Assembly (NCBI GenBank): GCA_945861255.1
Contig: CAMAUG010000003.1
Span: 1-29,643 of the forward strand
From: Candidatus Sulfopaludibacter sp. SbA3
GTDB lineage: Bacteria > Acidobacteriota > Terriglobia > Bryobacterales > Bryobacteraceae
Reading direction: 5' to 3'
Length of the DNA stretch: 29,643 bases
This document shows positions 1 through 7,960 of the stretch, one piece after another. The stretch's first letter is position 1; the number at the start of each line of letters is the position of its first letter. Both the position numbers and the translations under genes were made by a program. The notes beneath the pieces are model-generated. The model did not search any database. It was not told the origin of the DNA and saw nothing but the letters and a program-made list of their open reading frames with translations.

Positions 1-554
1 CCAATGTCGCAAAGAGTGTTGAACTTTGAAAAATCGAATTTCGCGGCGAACGCCTCAAAGTTGATCCGCGAGAGTCCGATCATGGCGCCCATGAACTGTT
101 CGAGTCGCGGAAGCTCCGCATAGAGCTCCTCGAACATGCCCTTTTGGCCATGTTTCACCTCGTTCTGCGGACTTCCCGTGCGCAAAGCCTCCGGCAGGTC
201 GTTCCAATACTTGAAAAGCCGCGCGTTAAGCATCACTAGCCAGCCGCCGATGTAGCGAGGGCTGCTGCTATCAAGATAAAGCGCACCCGCGGGCGTGTTG
301 AAGTACTTCGCGGACGGGCCGTCTCCCTCGCGCTCGAGGAAGCGCATGGCAACCAGCGCGTCAAGAAAATCGCCGATTCCACGCGGGTGCAGATGGAGTT
401 CCGCGCCTAGTTCCGCGCCTATGACGCGGCGATCGCCAAGCGTCGTGAATACCCCGAACTCAACGGCGGTCAGCAGGACCTTTGAAGACCAAAAAGCGAA
501 GGCTGTCTGGAGAATGGGGCCTGGATCGAGCCGTAGGTCATTATCATCTTGCAT
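1..554 (-). CDS. SAM-dependent O-methyltransferase, N-terminal part (truncated by window edge)
   Basis: The frame is open from ATG at 554 to the left edge, giving 184 codons with no stop. The start is supported by GGAGGAA 8 nt upstream (on the minus strand, about 561-567). Residues about 12-100 form the winged-helix dimerisation domain seen in acetylserotonin/hydroxyneurosporene-type O-methyltransferases (LQTAFAFWSSKVLLTAVEFG, then a GxFLDALVAMRFLER segment and a 'YFNTPAGALYL' strand-turn). The last visible residues, CDI followed by GG, are the beginning of the Gly-rich SAM motif I. The family transfers a methyl group from S-adenosylmethionine to hydroxyls on small molecules such as quinone, carotenoid or polyketide intermediates; the substrate cannot be told from this half. 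The family call is firm, the substrate unknown. Confidence 0.85.
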   Translation of the reverse strand, partial: MQDDNDLRLDPGPILQTAFAFWSSKVLLTAVEFGVFTTLGDRRVIGAELGAELHLHPRGIGDFLDALVAMRFLEREGDGPSAKYFNTPAGALYLDSSSPRYIGGWLVMLNARLFKYWNDLPEALRTGSPQNEVKHGQKGMFEELYAELPRLEQFMGAMIGLSRINFEAFAAKFDFSKFNTLCDI

Positions 555-670
555 GGATTGTTCCTCCAAATTTTGACTCCCCGTCCTGAAATATTGATCC
601 TAACACCTGAAGGTGAAGCCACACCCTGTGGTGCGCGCCAGTCTGGGTCCGGGACTCAAAACTCAGCCGG

Positions 671-1018
671 CTATTTCCGTCGCAAGGGAGGATCGGGAGG
701 AGAGTCTATAATTCGGGCAACGCGGATATCGTGCAGCGCATCATCCTTCTCATATATCGCCGCGACGATCCGGTCGCCCACCTCAAGCTTCTTTAGAATT
801 GAGGCATCTTCGACGCGGTACGTTGCAAGCCTGGCTTCGGAGTAGCCCGCTATTTTCTCCTGCTTTATGCGGAGGCTTTGCGCAAACTCGTTGATGTTTT
901 CTACCGTACCGAACAGGGTGTGACGCCTGCCCCTCGGGTCAGTTTGCGCGGACCCCGCGGCTAAGAAGAACGCGCTGATCGCCACGGCGTTCACCGCAGT
1001 CATGCCGAGTCTGGTCAT
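671..1018 (-). CDS. Small secreted CusF-like (copper-binding fold) protein with degenerate metal site
   Basis: This is a protein of about 115 residues. I chose ATG at 1018 because it gives a clean signal peptide (MTRLGMTAVNAVAISAFFLA, cleavage after GSA) and has AGG about 8 nt upstream; a TTG at 1033 is the alternative. The mature part has the small beta-barrel pattern of the CusF family: GTVENINEFAQSLRIKQEKI, then GYSEARLATYRV, then ILKKLEVGDRIVAAIY and a final strand. In classical CusF-like proteins the middle segment is of the form GWMxxMTMxYxV, whose Trp and Met residues bind Cu(I)/Ag(I). Here the same positions read Tyr, Ser, Arg and Ala, so metal binding by the usual site is unlikely. 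It lies 116 bp upstream of the methyltransferase on the same strand, with no clear functional link. Confidence 0.6.
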   Translation of the reverse strand: MTRLGMTAVNAVAISAFFLAAGSAQTDPRGRRHTLFGTVENINEFAQSLRIKQEKIAGYSEARLATYRVEDASILKKLEVGDRIVAAIYEKDDALHDIRVARIIDSPPDPPLRRK

Positions 1019-1248
1019 CTGGGACCTGCCCAATATTATGCGATAAAAACAGATTTAGTGCACCGGTGGCACCCAGGTGCTGGATCGGCGGCCGCCGCAT
1101 GCGGAAGCACGGCGGCTCGAAAGCCTGGAATCCAGGAATTACGGGCCGATTGTGCGTGTGCCCAGAGCGCTGGACGCACTGCAGAACCGCCGCGAGTTGT
1201 CCGGTGTATCATGAGTCTGGCGCCGGACGACAACGGCGGAGTGATCTC

Positions 1249-2220
1249 ATGAAACTGAGCAGATTGATTCTTGCTGTATCGTTTTTGACGTTGACTGCGG
1301 TTCAGGGTCAGTCCTTACCGGCACCGCATTTTCACCACCTGCATTTGAACTCGATTAATCCCGACGCAGCAATTGATTTTTACACTCGGCAGTTCCCCTC
1401 CACGGTGAGGGCCGTGGTGGCCGGGTCGCCCGCGCTGAAGAGCGGCGCCGTCTATGTTCTGTTCAACCGCGTGAAGTCTCCGCCACCCACGGGGCCGCAG
1501 AGCGCGATCTGGCATTTCGGTTGGCATGTGACCGACGTTCGGAGAAATTTGGAGAAATACCGCAACACCAGCGAGGTGAAACTCTTGCCCATGTACACCG
1601 CGCCGGACCGGTCTACCGGGGAAGCCTTCGTCAGCAGCGACACATGGCCAGGCGTTGGAGGCGTGTTGGGCCTTACCAAAGAGCAGATCGCCGAAGCGAA
1701 GGCCAAGGGCATACAACCACAAGGCGGCCCAGGATTTGCTTACCTGCAAGGACCGGATGGAGTGATCGTCGAGTATCAGGGCAACTTCCCGGCGGAGCGT
1801 TTCAATCACGTTCATTTGTATCAGGAGGACCCTTTCTGCGCGGCCCACTGGTATCGAAAGCACCTGAGCGGGGCGGGAGAAATCGCGCGTGGCGAAGCAG
1901 AGTGCCGAACCGAACGGAGCGCGTTCAGCTGGCCGGCCCTGGTGCCAGAAGGGACCAGGAGGGTCCCGCGCGCCGGCGTGACTTTCGATGACGTCGCCGT
2001 CGCGTGGTATGCGCGGCAGGGTGAGCGCGCGCTGGTTCCTTCGCGCGGTCAAGTCACCGATCACATCGGACTCAGCGTGAACGATCTCGACTCGTGGATC
2101 GCCAAGCTGCGGCGCGAGGGCGTCAAGTTTTTGGGCCGCCCGTACCGGCTGGGGGAATGGCGTGCGGTGATGATTGAAGGTCCGAGCAAGGAAGCGGTGG
2201 AGTTAGTCGAGGTCAAGTAA
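1249..2220 (+). CDS. Exported double VOC-domain (glyoxalase/dioxygenase superfamily) protein
   Basis: The product has 323 residues. ATG at 1249 is chosen because GGAG sits about 8 nt upstream and it opens a signal peptide (MKLSRLILAVSFLTLTAVQG). The mature protein contains four beta-alpha-beta-beta-beta modules, i.e. two VOC domains: modules start at HFHHLHLNS (about 27), IWHFGWHVTD (about 87), FNHVHLYQE (about 185) and DHIGLSVNDL (about 271). Candidate metal ligands in the usual places are His in HLHL and HVHL and Glu in VIVEY and AVELVEV. VOC enzymes include glyoxalases, ring-cleaving dioxygenases and epimerases; nothing here picks a reaction. Twenty-two bases separate it from the acetamidase-like gene downstream, so the two are probably co-transcribed and both exported. 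Confidence 0.85.
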   Translation: MKLSRLILAVSFLTLTAVQGQSLPAPHFHHLHLNSINPDAAIDFYTRQFPSTVRAVVAGSPALKSGAVYVLFNRVKSPPPTGPQSAIWHFGWHVTDVRRNLEKYRNTSEVKLLPMYTAPDRSTGEAFVSSDTWPGVGGVLGLTKEQIAEAKAKGIQPQGGPGFAYLQGPDGVIVEYQGNFPAERFNHVHLYQEDPFCAAHWYRKHLSGAGEIARGEAECRTERSAFSWPALVPEGTRRVPRAGVTFDDVAVAWYARQGERALVPSRGQVTDHIGLSVNDLDSWIAKLRREGVKFLGRPYRLGEWRAVMIEGPSKEAVELVEVK

Positions 2221-2242
2221 GAATCCGCGGAGATGAGAGGAC

Positions 2243-3214
2243 ATGAACATGAGATTGCTACTGACGCTTGCACTGGCTGCCACCGGTTTCGCCGAAACCC
2301 ATCGGTTTGAGCCCACAAAATTCTACAACACCTTTTCGGGCGCGCACCCGCCCGCGCTTCGTATCAAGCCTGGCGACCGTGTGATCACGTACACCATCGA
2401 CGCGCGCGGTGTCGACTCGAAAGGTGTGCAGCGCGGGCAGCCGTCCAATCCGCAGACCGGTCCCTTCTACATTGAAGGCGCAGAACCCGGCGACACTCTG
2501 GTGGTGCGCTTGCTGCGGTTGGAGACAAACCGCACCACCGGCTGGTCCGCATCGCTTTTAGCCCCGTACACGGCGGACCCGGCCTTCCTGCGCGCTGAAG
2601 CAGTGCGGGAGCCCAAGATTGCCACCTGGCAGATCGACAAGCAAAAAGGCGTAGCCTACCCCAATCCGGACGAGTTCAAGGGACCGCGCTTTGAGCTGCC
2701 CTTGCGACCCATGCTGGGCTGTATCGGCACCGCTCCCCCCGGCAAGGCCGCCTACCCCACGGGTTTCCCGGACAACTTCGGCGGCAACATGGACTACAAC
2801 GGCATGGGCGCCGGCGTCACTTTGATGCTGCCCGTGTTCGAGCCTGGCGCGCTGCTCTTTCTGGGCGACGGCCACGCGCGGCAGGGCGATGGCGAAGTGG
2901 TGGGCAGCGCGGTCGAGACCTCGCTCGACGTCGAATTCTCCGTCGATCTCATCAAAAAGAAGAAGATCAACTGGCCGCGCCTTGAGAACCAGGACTTCAT
3001 CATGGTGCTGGGCAGCTCACGCGCCATCAATGAAGCCTTGCAGCACGCGACCACGGAGTTGATGCGCTGGCTGATGGAAAGCTACGGCTTCGACGAGCGG
3101 GGCGCCAGCCTTCTGATGGGCCAGGGGATGGAGTACGAGATCTCCAACGTAGTCGATCCGGAATTCACCATCGTGGCGAAAATGCGCAAGCGATACATCG
3201 GCCAACCGCGTTAG
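2243..3214 (+). CDS. Exported acetamidase/formamidase family protein
   Basis: The product has 323 residues. The start at 2243 follows an AGAGGAC site; a second ATG at 2249 is equally possible. A short signal peptide (MRLLLTLALAATGFAE) precedes the FmdA/AmdA fold. Recognisable family segments are the PGDRVITYTIDARG strand near 43, NPQTGPFYIEGAEPGDTL near 69, the RPMLGCIGTAPP loop near 156, GGNMDYNGMGAGVTLMLPV near 180 and GDGHARQGDGEVVG near 208. Cytoplasmic relatives hydrolyse formamide or acetamide to ammonium and acid with a metal in the active site. An exported copy suggests that the substrate is an extracellular or periplasmic amide or lactam-like compound, which is inference. Length is normal for the family and no damage is visible. 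Confidence 0.88.
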   Translation: MNMRLLLTLALAATGFAETHRFEPTKFYNTFSGAHPPALRIKPGDRVITYTIDARGVDSKGVQRGQPSNPQTGPFYIEGAEPGDTLVVRLLRLETNRTTGWSASLLAPYTADPAFLRAEAVREPKIATWQIDKQKGVAYPNPDEFKGPRFELPLRPMLGCIGTAPPGKAAYPTGFPDNFGGNMDYNGMGAGVTLMLPVFEPGALLFLGDGHARQGDGEVVGSAVETSLDVEFSVDLIKKKKINWPRLENQDFIMVLGSSRAINEALQHATTELMRWLMESYGFDERGASLLMGQGMEYEISNVVDPEFTIVAKMRKRYIGQPR

Positions 3215-3360
3215 CCCGCTGGGGACAACGGCGCTACTTCCCCGAGAACGCGATCAACACGCGCAGGCTGACATCCAGCAACCATCCAACGGACCGAAAA
3301 AAGCCACAGCGCCCCTTTGGAACCCCGGAAGTTGGGTTAGCGCGAGCTTACGGGTGCAGT

Positions 3361-3366
3361 TACAAT
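3361..3366 (+). promoter_or_regulatory. -10-like TACAAT ahead of the beta-helix gene
   Basis: TACAAT lies 23 nt before ATG 3390. A start site about 7 nt later would leave a short leader that still contains the GAGGAGG ribosome site at 3373-3379. No good -35 was seen. Confidence 0.4.
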
Positions 3367-3389
3367 CGGGCAGAGGAGGGATGGCCGAA

Positions 3390-4580
3390 ATGAAAGGCCC
3401 GCGTAAAGGACGGCACGTGATTGCCGCGTTCACCCTTATCCTGGGCGTTGCCGGCGCTGCCACGCTTCGCGTAGGCCCTGGACGGCAGTACCACACGCCG
3501 TGTCAAGCAATTTCCGCCGCGTCCTCCGGGGATAGAATCGAGATCGACGGCGCGGGCACCTACAGAGGAGATGTTTGCGCTTGGAAGACCGACGGTCTCA
3601 CGATTGTAGGCGTGAATGGACGGCCGAAGATCGACGCGGCCGGACGGAACGCCGGCGGGAAAGCAATTTGGGTTATCTCCGGCAGCAACACCACCGTGGA
3701 AAACGTCGAGCTCACAGGCGCCGCCGTGCCCAGTCATAACGGCGCGGCCATACGGCAGGAAGGCTCTAACCTGATCCTGCGAAATTGTTACATTCACGGC
3801 AATCAGGAGGGAATTCTGACGGGAGAGGATCCTTCCAGCAATATCCTCATTGAGAACACGGAGTTCGGGGACAACGGATACCGCGACGGATATTCGCACA
3901 ACATCTACATCGGGCACGTTGCCCAGTTCACGCTACGGTTCAGCTATTCTCATGACGCGATTTCCGGACACTTGGTGAAATCGCGTGCGCTAAAGAATTT
4001 CATTCTGTACAACCGTCTGACAGGAGAATCCGGGACGTCGAGCTACGAACTCGATCTGCCAAATGGAGGACCCTCCTTCGTGATTGGTAACGTAATTGAA
4101 CAGGGGCCGCTTTCGGAAAACAACGCCGTGATTGCCTACGCCGAAGAAGGCGCGAGCAATGCCAACAGCACGCTGTATTTCATTAACAATACAGTAGTAA
4201 ACAACCGCGGTGGAGGAGTGTTCATCAAGACGGGGACCGGTACGGCGCCGGCCGTTGTCCAGAACAACATATTCGCGGGGCGAGGCACGATCATCAACCA
4301 GGCCAATGCCCGGCTGTCTCACAACCTGAATGCCGACGGCCTATTTGTCGACGCGGGCGCATATGATTACCACCTGCGGCCCGAATCCCCGGCGCGCGAC
4401 TTCGGGACGAATCCCGGCACCGCCGACGGATATCCCCTGACTCCGGCATATCAATATGTCCACGCGAGTTGCTTCGAGGTTCGTAGTACGGCAGGAACCG
4501 CCATCGACGCCGGCGCCCTCGAATTCCTGGGTGGCGGCGGCGCTGATCGGTCGTGTTTGGATGCCCGCGGCAAGAAATGA
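3390..4580 (+). CDS. Secreted right-handed parallel beta-helix protein
   Basis: The product has 396 residues. Three starts are possible (GTG 3354, ATG 3381, ATG 3390). I prefer 3390 because GAGGAGG at 3373-3379 then has 10 nt spacing and the protein opens with a basic n-region and hydrophobic core (MKGPRKGRHVIAAFTLILGV). The body shows the repeating turns of pectate-lyase-like beta-helices: ISAASSGDRIEIDGAGTY, a run of 'LILRNCYIHGNQEGI' and 'ILIENTEFGDNGY' coils, and 'LYFINNTVVNNRGGGVFI' and 'AVVQNNIFAGRG' coils rich in Asn-ladder positions. Such proteins bind or cleave polysaccharides. No catalytic lyase motif could be assigned, so it may be a polysaccharide-binding or glycosidase-like member. 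It appears to be monocistronic. Confidence 0.82.
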   Translation: MKGPRKGRHVIAAFTLILGVAGAATLRVGPGRQYHTPCQAISAASSGDRIEIDGAGTYRGDVCAWKTDGLTIVGVNGRPKIDAAGRNAGGKAIWVISGSNTTVENVELTGAAVPSHNGAAIRQEGSNLILRNCYIHGNQEGILTGEDPSSNILIENTEFGDNGYRDGYSHNIYIGHVAQFTLRFSYSHDAISGHLVKSRALKNFILYNRLTGESGTSSYELDLPNGGPSFVIGNVIEQGPLSENNAVIAYAEEGASNANSTLYFINNTVVNNRGGGVFIKTGTGTAPAVVQNNIFAGRGTIINQANARLSHNLNADGLFVDAGAYDYHLRPESPARDFGTNPGTADGYPLTPAYQYVHASCFEVRSTAGTAIDAGALEFLGGGGADRSCLDARGKK

Positions 4581-4685
4581 GCCTATGACTGCCTCGCGCG
4601 GAGCCCAATTTCCCACCAGTGAATTGAAGCCAGGCACACAGCTACCAGACCACGGTGCCGGAAGCGCCGCGGTGCGGGCTGGAAC

Positions 4686-4715
4686 TGGACTGCCGATGGG
4701 TTCTTCCGATAGAAT
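4686..4715 (+). promoter_or_regulatory. Promoter of the metY-like gene, predicted leaderless
   Basis: The -35-like TGGACT (4686-4691) and -10-like TAGAAT (4710-4715) are 18 bp apart. Only 6 nt separate the -10 from ATG 4722, so transcription should begin at or next to the start codon. No Shine-Dalgarno sequence is present. Confidence 0.5.
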
Positions 4716-4721
4716 CGCCCC

Positions 4722-6023
4722 ATGTCAGATTCCCAACAACCCGAACGTCCTCTAGGCTTTCATACCCGTTGTCTCCACGCCGGTTATGCGCCCGACCCGA
4801 CGACCAAGGCGCGCGCGGTGCCCATCTACCAGACCACATCCTTCGTCTTCGATAGCTCAGAGCACGCGGCGGCGCTATTCGGATTGCAGCAGTTCGGCAA
4901 CATCTATACGCGCATCATGAACCCGACCACGGACGTGCTGGAGCAGCGCGTCGCGTCACTAGAAAACGGAGTCGCGGCTTTGGCCGTGGCCAGCGGCCAG
5001 TCCGCGCAGTTTCTTGCGATTTCCAGCTTGATGGAGCCCGGCGATCACATTGTGGCGGCCAGCACCTTGTACGGCGGCACCTATACTCAGTTTGACGTCA
5101 GCTTCCGTAAGTTCGGCTACGACGTTACGTTTGTCGAACCGGACGATCCGGAAAACTTCCGCAAGGCGATCAAGCCGAATACCAAGCTGTTGTACGGGGA
5201 GACCATCAGCAATCCGCGCGGCAACGTGCTGGATATCGAAGCGGTGGCGAAGATCGCTCATGACGCCAATGTTCCATTGGTGATCGATAATACTTTCGCC
5301 ACTCCCTACGTTTGCCGGCCCATCGACTACGGCGCCGACATCGTGGTCCACTCGCTGACGAAGTTCATGGGCGGGCATGGAACCTCGATCGGCGGGATCA
5401 TCGTCGACGCAGGTAAGTTTGACTGGTCCAAGAGCAAGCATCCGCAAATCAATACGCCTTCGCGCGCCTATCACGGCATGAATTTCAGCGAGGTGTTCGG
5501 CGCCATCGCGTTCATTATCCGCTGCCGTGTGGAAGGCCTGCGCGACCTGGGCCCCTGCATGAGCCCTTTTAACGCATTCCAGTTCATTCAAGGAATCGAG
5601 ACGCTCGGCCTGCGGATGGATCGCCACTTGTCCAACGCGATGGCCGTGGCGAAGCACCTTGAAAACCACGCGCTGGTGACCTGGGTGAAATATCCGTCGC
5701 TGCCGTCGAGCCCGTATTTCGAAATGGCGCGGAAATATACTCCAAAGGGTGGCGGAGCCGTGTTCTCGTTCGGAATCAAGGGAGGCTTCGAGGCCGGCAA
5801 GAAGTTCATCGACAGCCTTAAAGTCTTCAGTCATCTGGCCAACGTGGGAGATGCGCGCAGCCTTGTGATTCACCCCTCTTCAACCACGCACCAGCAGTTG
5901 TCGCGCGCTGAACAAGAAGCCGCCGGAGTCACCACGGACCTGGTCCGGTTGTCGGTCGGCCTGGAAGACATCGAAGACATTTTGTGGGACCTGGATCAGG
6001 CTCTGGTGGCATCTCAGGGTTGA
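4722..6023 (+). CDS. metY: O-acetylhomoserine sulfhydrylase-like PLP enzyme (Cys/Met metabolism family)
   Basis: The product has 433 residues, normal for the long O-acetylhomoserine aminocarboxypropyltransferase branch. It uses pyridoxal phosphate to join O-acetylhomoserine (or O-acetylserine) with sulfide, giving homocysteine or cysteine in the cytoplasm. Visible marks are YTRIMNPTTDVLE (62-74), the Gly-rich SGQSAQ after the AALAVA strand, STLYGGTYTQF, NTFATPYVCRP with the cofactor Asp at about 189, and the Schiff-base lysine K214 in HSLTKFMGGHG. The C-terminal HPSSTTHQQL and RLSVGLEDIEDI segments are typical. The start ATG has no ribosome site but a -10 hexamer 6 nt upstream. Other members of this fold (methionine gamma-lyase, cystathionine gamma-synthase) are less likely given the length and the GLQQFGNIYTR segment. 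No other methionine gene lies next to it. Confidence 0.9.
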   Translation: MSDSQQPERPLGFHTRCLHAGYAPDPTTKARAVPIYQTTSFVFDSSEHAAALFGLQQFGNIYTRIMNPTTDVLEQRVASLENGVAALAVASGQSAQFLAISSLMEPGDHIVAASTLYGGTYTQFDVSFRKFGYDVTFVEPDDPENFRKAIKPNTKLLYGETISNPRGNVLDIEAVAKIAHDANVPLVIDNTFATPYVCRPIDYGADIVVHSLTKFMGGHGTSIGGIIVDAGKFDWSKSKHPQINTPSRAYHGMNFSEVFGAIAFIIRCRVEGLRDLGPCMSPFNAFQFIQGIETLGLRMDRHLSNAMAVAKHLENHALVTWVKYPSLPSSPYFEMARKYTPKGGGAVFSFGIKGGFEAGKKFIDSLKVFSHLANVGDARSLVIHPSSTTHQQLSRAEQEAAGVTTDLVRLSVGLEDIEDILWDLDQALVASQG

Positions 6024-6292
6024 TTTTCAGCGTCCGGAGAATCGGCAAGAAGGGCCCATTTCGGTTTGTAGGTACCTAGGACGCTCCAGGAGCGATTGCG
6101 GGCGTTGTGGGCGGGCTTACCATGGGGACGGGCCCTCGGGCTTGCCCATTTTTGCCATTCTAGAGGCAAACCTTTTGATTCCTGGAGGCTTGTCCAGAAA
6201 CTCCCGCAAGTTTCCGCACCGGGTGGTTGGTCATCGATTTTCCTGCCGCGAAGATGACTCCAAGAACGCCGCGCGGTGGCATAATAGTCACC
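6024..6292 (+). other. Gene-free stretch with palindromes (possible extragenic repeat)
   Basis: This 269-bp gap separates the metY-like gene from the PQQ dehydrogenase gene. It holds a perfect 10-bp palindrome TAGGTACCTA (6069-6078) and, 3 bp later, an inverted repeat CGCTCC-A-GGAGCG (6082-6094), followed by GC-rich stretches with GGGCCC. I see no convincing gene. The PQQ gene's -10 is at the right end. Whether this is a repeated element elsewhere in the genome cannot be seen here. Confidence 0.35.
6280..6285 (+). promoter_or_regulatory. -10-like CATAAT, predicted leaderless promoter of the PQQ dehydrogenase gene
   Basis: CATAAT matches the -10 consensus at five of six positions and ends 7 nt before ATG 6293. 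There is no ribosome-binding site between them and no convincing -35 at the usual distance. Confidence 0.45.
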
Positions 6293-7960
6293 ATGCGATT
6301 CTCGCTGGCCCTCCTGCTCACGATTTCTTCCGCGCTGGCACAGGATGCCGGCGTGACGCGCGCCGATTGGCCTCACTACGGCGGCACGCAATCTTCGTGG
6401 CGCTATAGCGGCCTGGATCAGATCAACACCACGAACGTCAAATCCCTGACGCCCGCGTGGCTGTTCCAGACCGGGGACTATGCGGAAAACCTCCAGGCGA
6501 CGCCGATTGTCACCGGCGGCGTCATGTACCTGATCAGTGCGCGAGCGCGTGTGTTCGCCCTGGATGCGGCCACCGGCAGTCTGATCTGGCAATACCAGCA
6601 TCCCGAACCACCGGCCACCATCCGGGGTTTTGTGGGAAGCCGCGGGCTGGCGGTGAGTGACGGAAAGGTCATTTTTGGAACCAAGGACAATTCCATGGTG
6701 GCCCTGGATCAGAAGACGGGCCGGCTGATGTGGAAGGTCATTTTGGATGACACGCGGCAGTGCGGCTGCAACATCACGGCCGCGCCGTTGGTGGTGAAGG
6801 ATAAAGTCATCGTGGGAGGAACCGGAGGCGACAACGCGCATCGCGGTTACATCACGGCCCTCTTCACGAAGAACGGACGCGTGGCGTGGCGCTGGTATGT
6901 GATCCCAGGTCCTGGTGAGAAGGGGAATGAGACTTGGAAAGGCGACAGTTGGATTTTCGGCGGCGGCTCCCCTTGGTTGACAGGCTCCTATGATCCAGCT
7001 CTGAACCTGGTTTATTGGGGAACCGGCAACGCGGCGGCGGATTTTTACGACGCCGAGCGCGTCCCCGTTGGCGCCGACAAGGGCAAGGACGTGAATCTCT
7101 ATACGGCGAGCGTCGTCGCGCTGGACGCCGATACGGGCAAGCTGCGCTGGCATTATCAGGAGGTCCCCGACGATCTGTGGGATTACGATTCGTCGTATGA
7201 AGTCCTGTTGATCGACCGTGAGGTCCGGGGCCGGATGAGGCAGGCGCTGGTCCACATGAACAAGAGCGGATTGACGGTGCTGCTGGACCGGAGGACGGGC
7301 GAGTTTCTGGGAATATTTTCGGTTCCCGAAGTCCGCAATTGGATCACCGGCGTCACCGAAGACGGCAAGTTGGTGGGCCGCAACGAACCGCAAATGGGCA
7401 AGACCACGACGCTCTGCCCCAGCGCGGCCGGCGCGAAGAGTTGGAATTCCACGGCGTATTCCCCGCGCACCGGCTTTCTGTACGTGCCGGTCAATGAAAT
7501 GTGCAACGACGTTACGCCGAACGACCGCCCGCCGGAGGAAGGGCGGGACTTCATGAATGCCGCGTTTCCGTTCCGTCTGCCTCCGGGGCGCACCACCTAT
7601 AGCCACGTGGATGCCTGGGATCCGGTGACCGGCAAGCGCGTGTGGAGCATGCCGTACAAATACGTGCTGCTGGCCTCAATGTTGGCCACCGCTGGCGACC
7701 TGGTGTTCACCGGGAACCCGGAGGGCGAGTTTTTCGCGCTGGATGCCAAGAGCGGAAATAAGTTGTGGACTTACCAAACCGGCGCCGGTCATCGCGGCGC
7801 CTCCATCTCGTATTCCGTCAACGGGCGGCAGTACATCGCCACTACGACGGGTTTCCATCGCACGGTGGTGGGGGCGTTGGTTCTGGGCCTGTTTCCGGAG
7901 CAGGACTGGCGGCTGGGATCGACGCTGGTGGTATTCGCTCTGCCGGAGGGATCGCGATGA
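6293..7960 (+). CDS. Periplasmic PQQ-dependent alcohol-type dehydrogenase
   Basis: The product has 555 residues with a signal peptide (MRFSLALLLTISSALAQ) and an eight-bladed quinoprotein propeller seen as repeated 'ALDxxTGxxxW' turns (about 89, 138, 277 and near the C-terminus). By analogy with methanol dehydrogenase the catalytic Asp is D297 in LWDYDSS (295-301), the active-site Asn is N246 in WGTGNAAAD, and the cation ligand Glu of MxaF corresponds to D180 in GGDNAHRGY. An Asp sits two residues after the catalytic Asp (D299), a position linked to lanthanide use in XoxF-type enzymes, although some other quinoprotein groups also have it. The vicinal Cys-Cys pair of methanol dehydrogenases is absent (GFVGSRGLA instead); a nearby QCGCN (156-160) is not equivalent. 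There is no fused haem domain. The stop overlaps the cytochrome gene (ATGA at 7957), so the pair is coupled. The substrate is unknown. Confidence 0.88.
   Translation: MRFSLALLLTISSALAQDAGVTRADWPHYGGTQSSWRYSGLDQINTTNVKSLTPAWLFQTGDYAENLQATPIVTGGVMYLISARARVFALDAATGSLIWQYQHPEPPATIRGFVGSRGLAVSDGKVIFGTKDNSMVALDQKTGRLMWKVILDDTRQCGCNITAAPLVVKDKVIVGGTGGDNAHRGYITALFTKNGRVAWRWYVIPGPGEKGNETWKGDSWIFGGGSPWLTGSYDPALNLVYWGTGNAAADFYDAERVPVGADKGKDVNLYTASVVALDADTGKLRWHYQEVPDDLWDYDSSYEVLLIDREVRGRMRQALVHMNKSGLTVLLDRRTGEFLGIFSVPEVRNWITGVTEDGKLVGRNEPQMGKTTTLCPSAAGAKSWNSTAYSPRTGFLYVPVNEMCNDVTPNDRPPEEGRDFMNAAFPFRLPPGRTTYSHVDAWDPVTGKRVWSMPYKYVLLASMLATAGDLVFTGNPEGEFFALDAKSGNKLWTYQTGAGHRGASISYSVNGRQYIATTTGFHRTVVGALVLGLFPEQDWRLGSTLVVFALPEGSR

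Noticed and set aside
3215..3389. Short protein-like reading after the acetamidase gene (RYFPENAINTRRLT)
   Set aside because: There is no start, no ribosome site and no continued family pattern; it is too short to call a gene remnant.
6014..7606. Long minus-strand open frame (530 codons)
   Set aside because: It lies antisense to the PQQ dehydrogenase gene, shows no family motif, and its length follows from the GC-rich codon pattern of the real gene.
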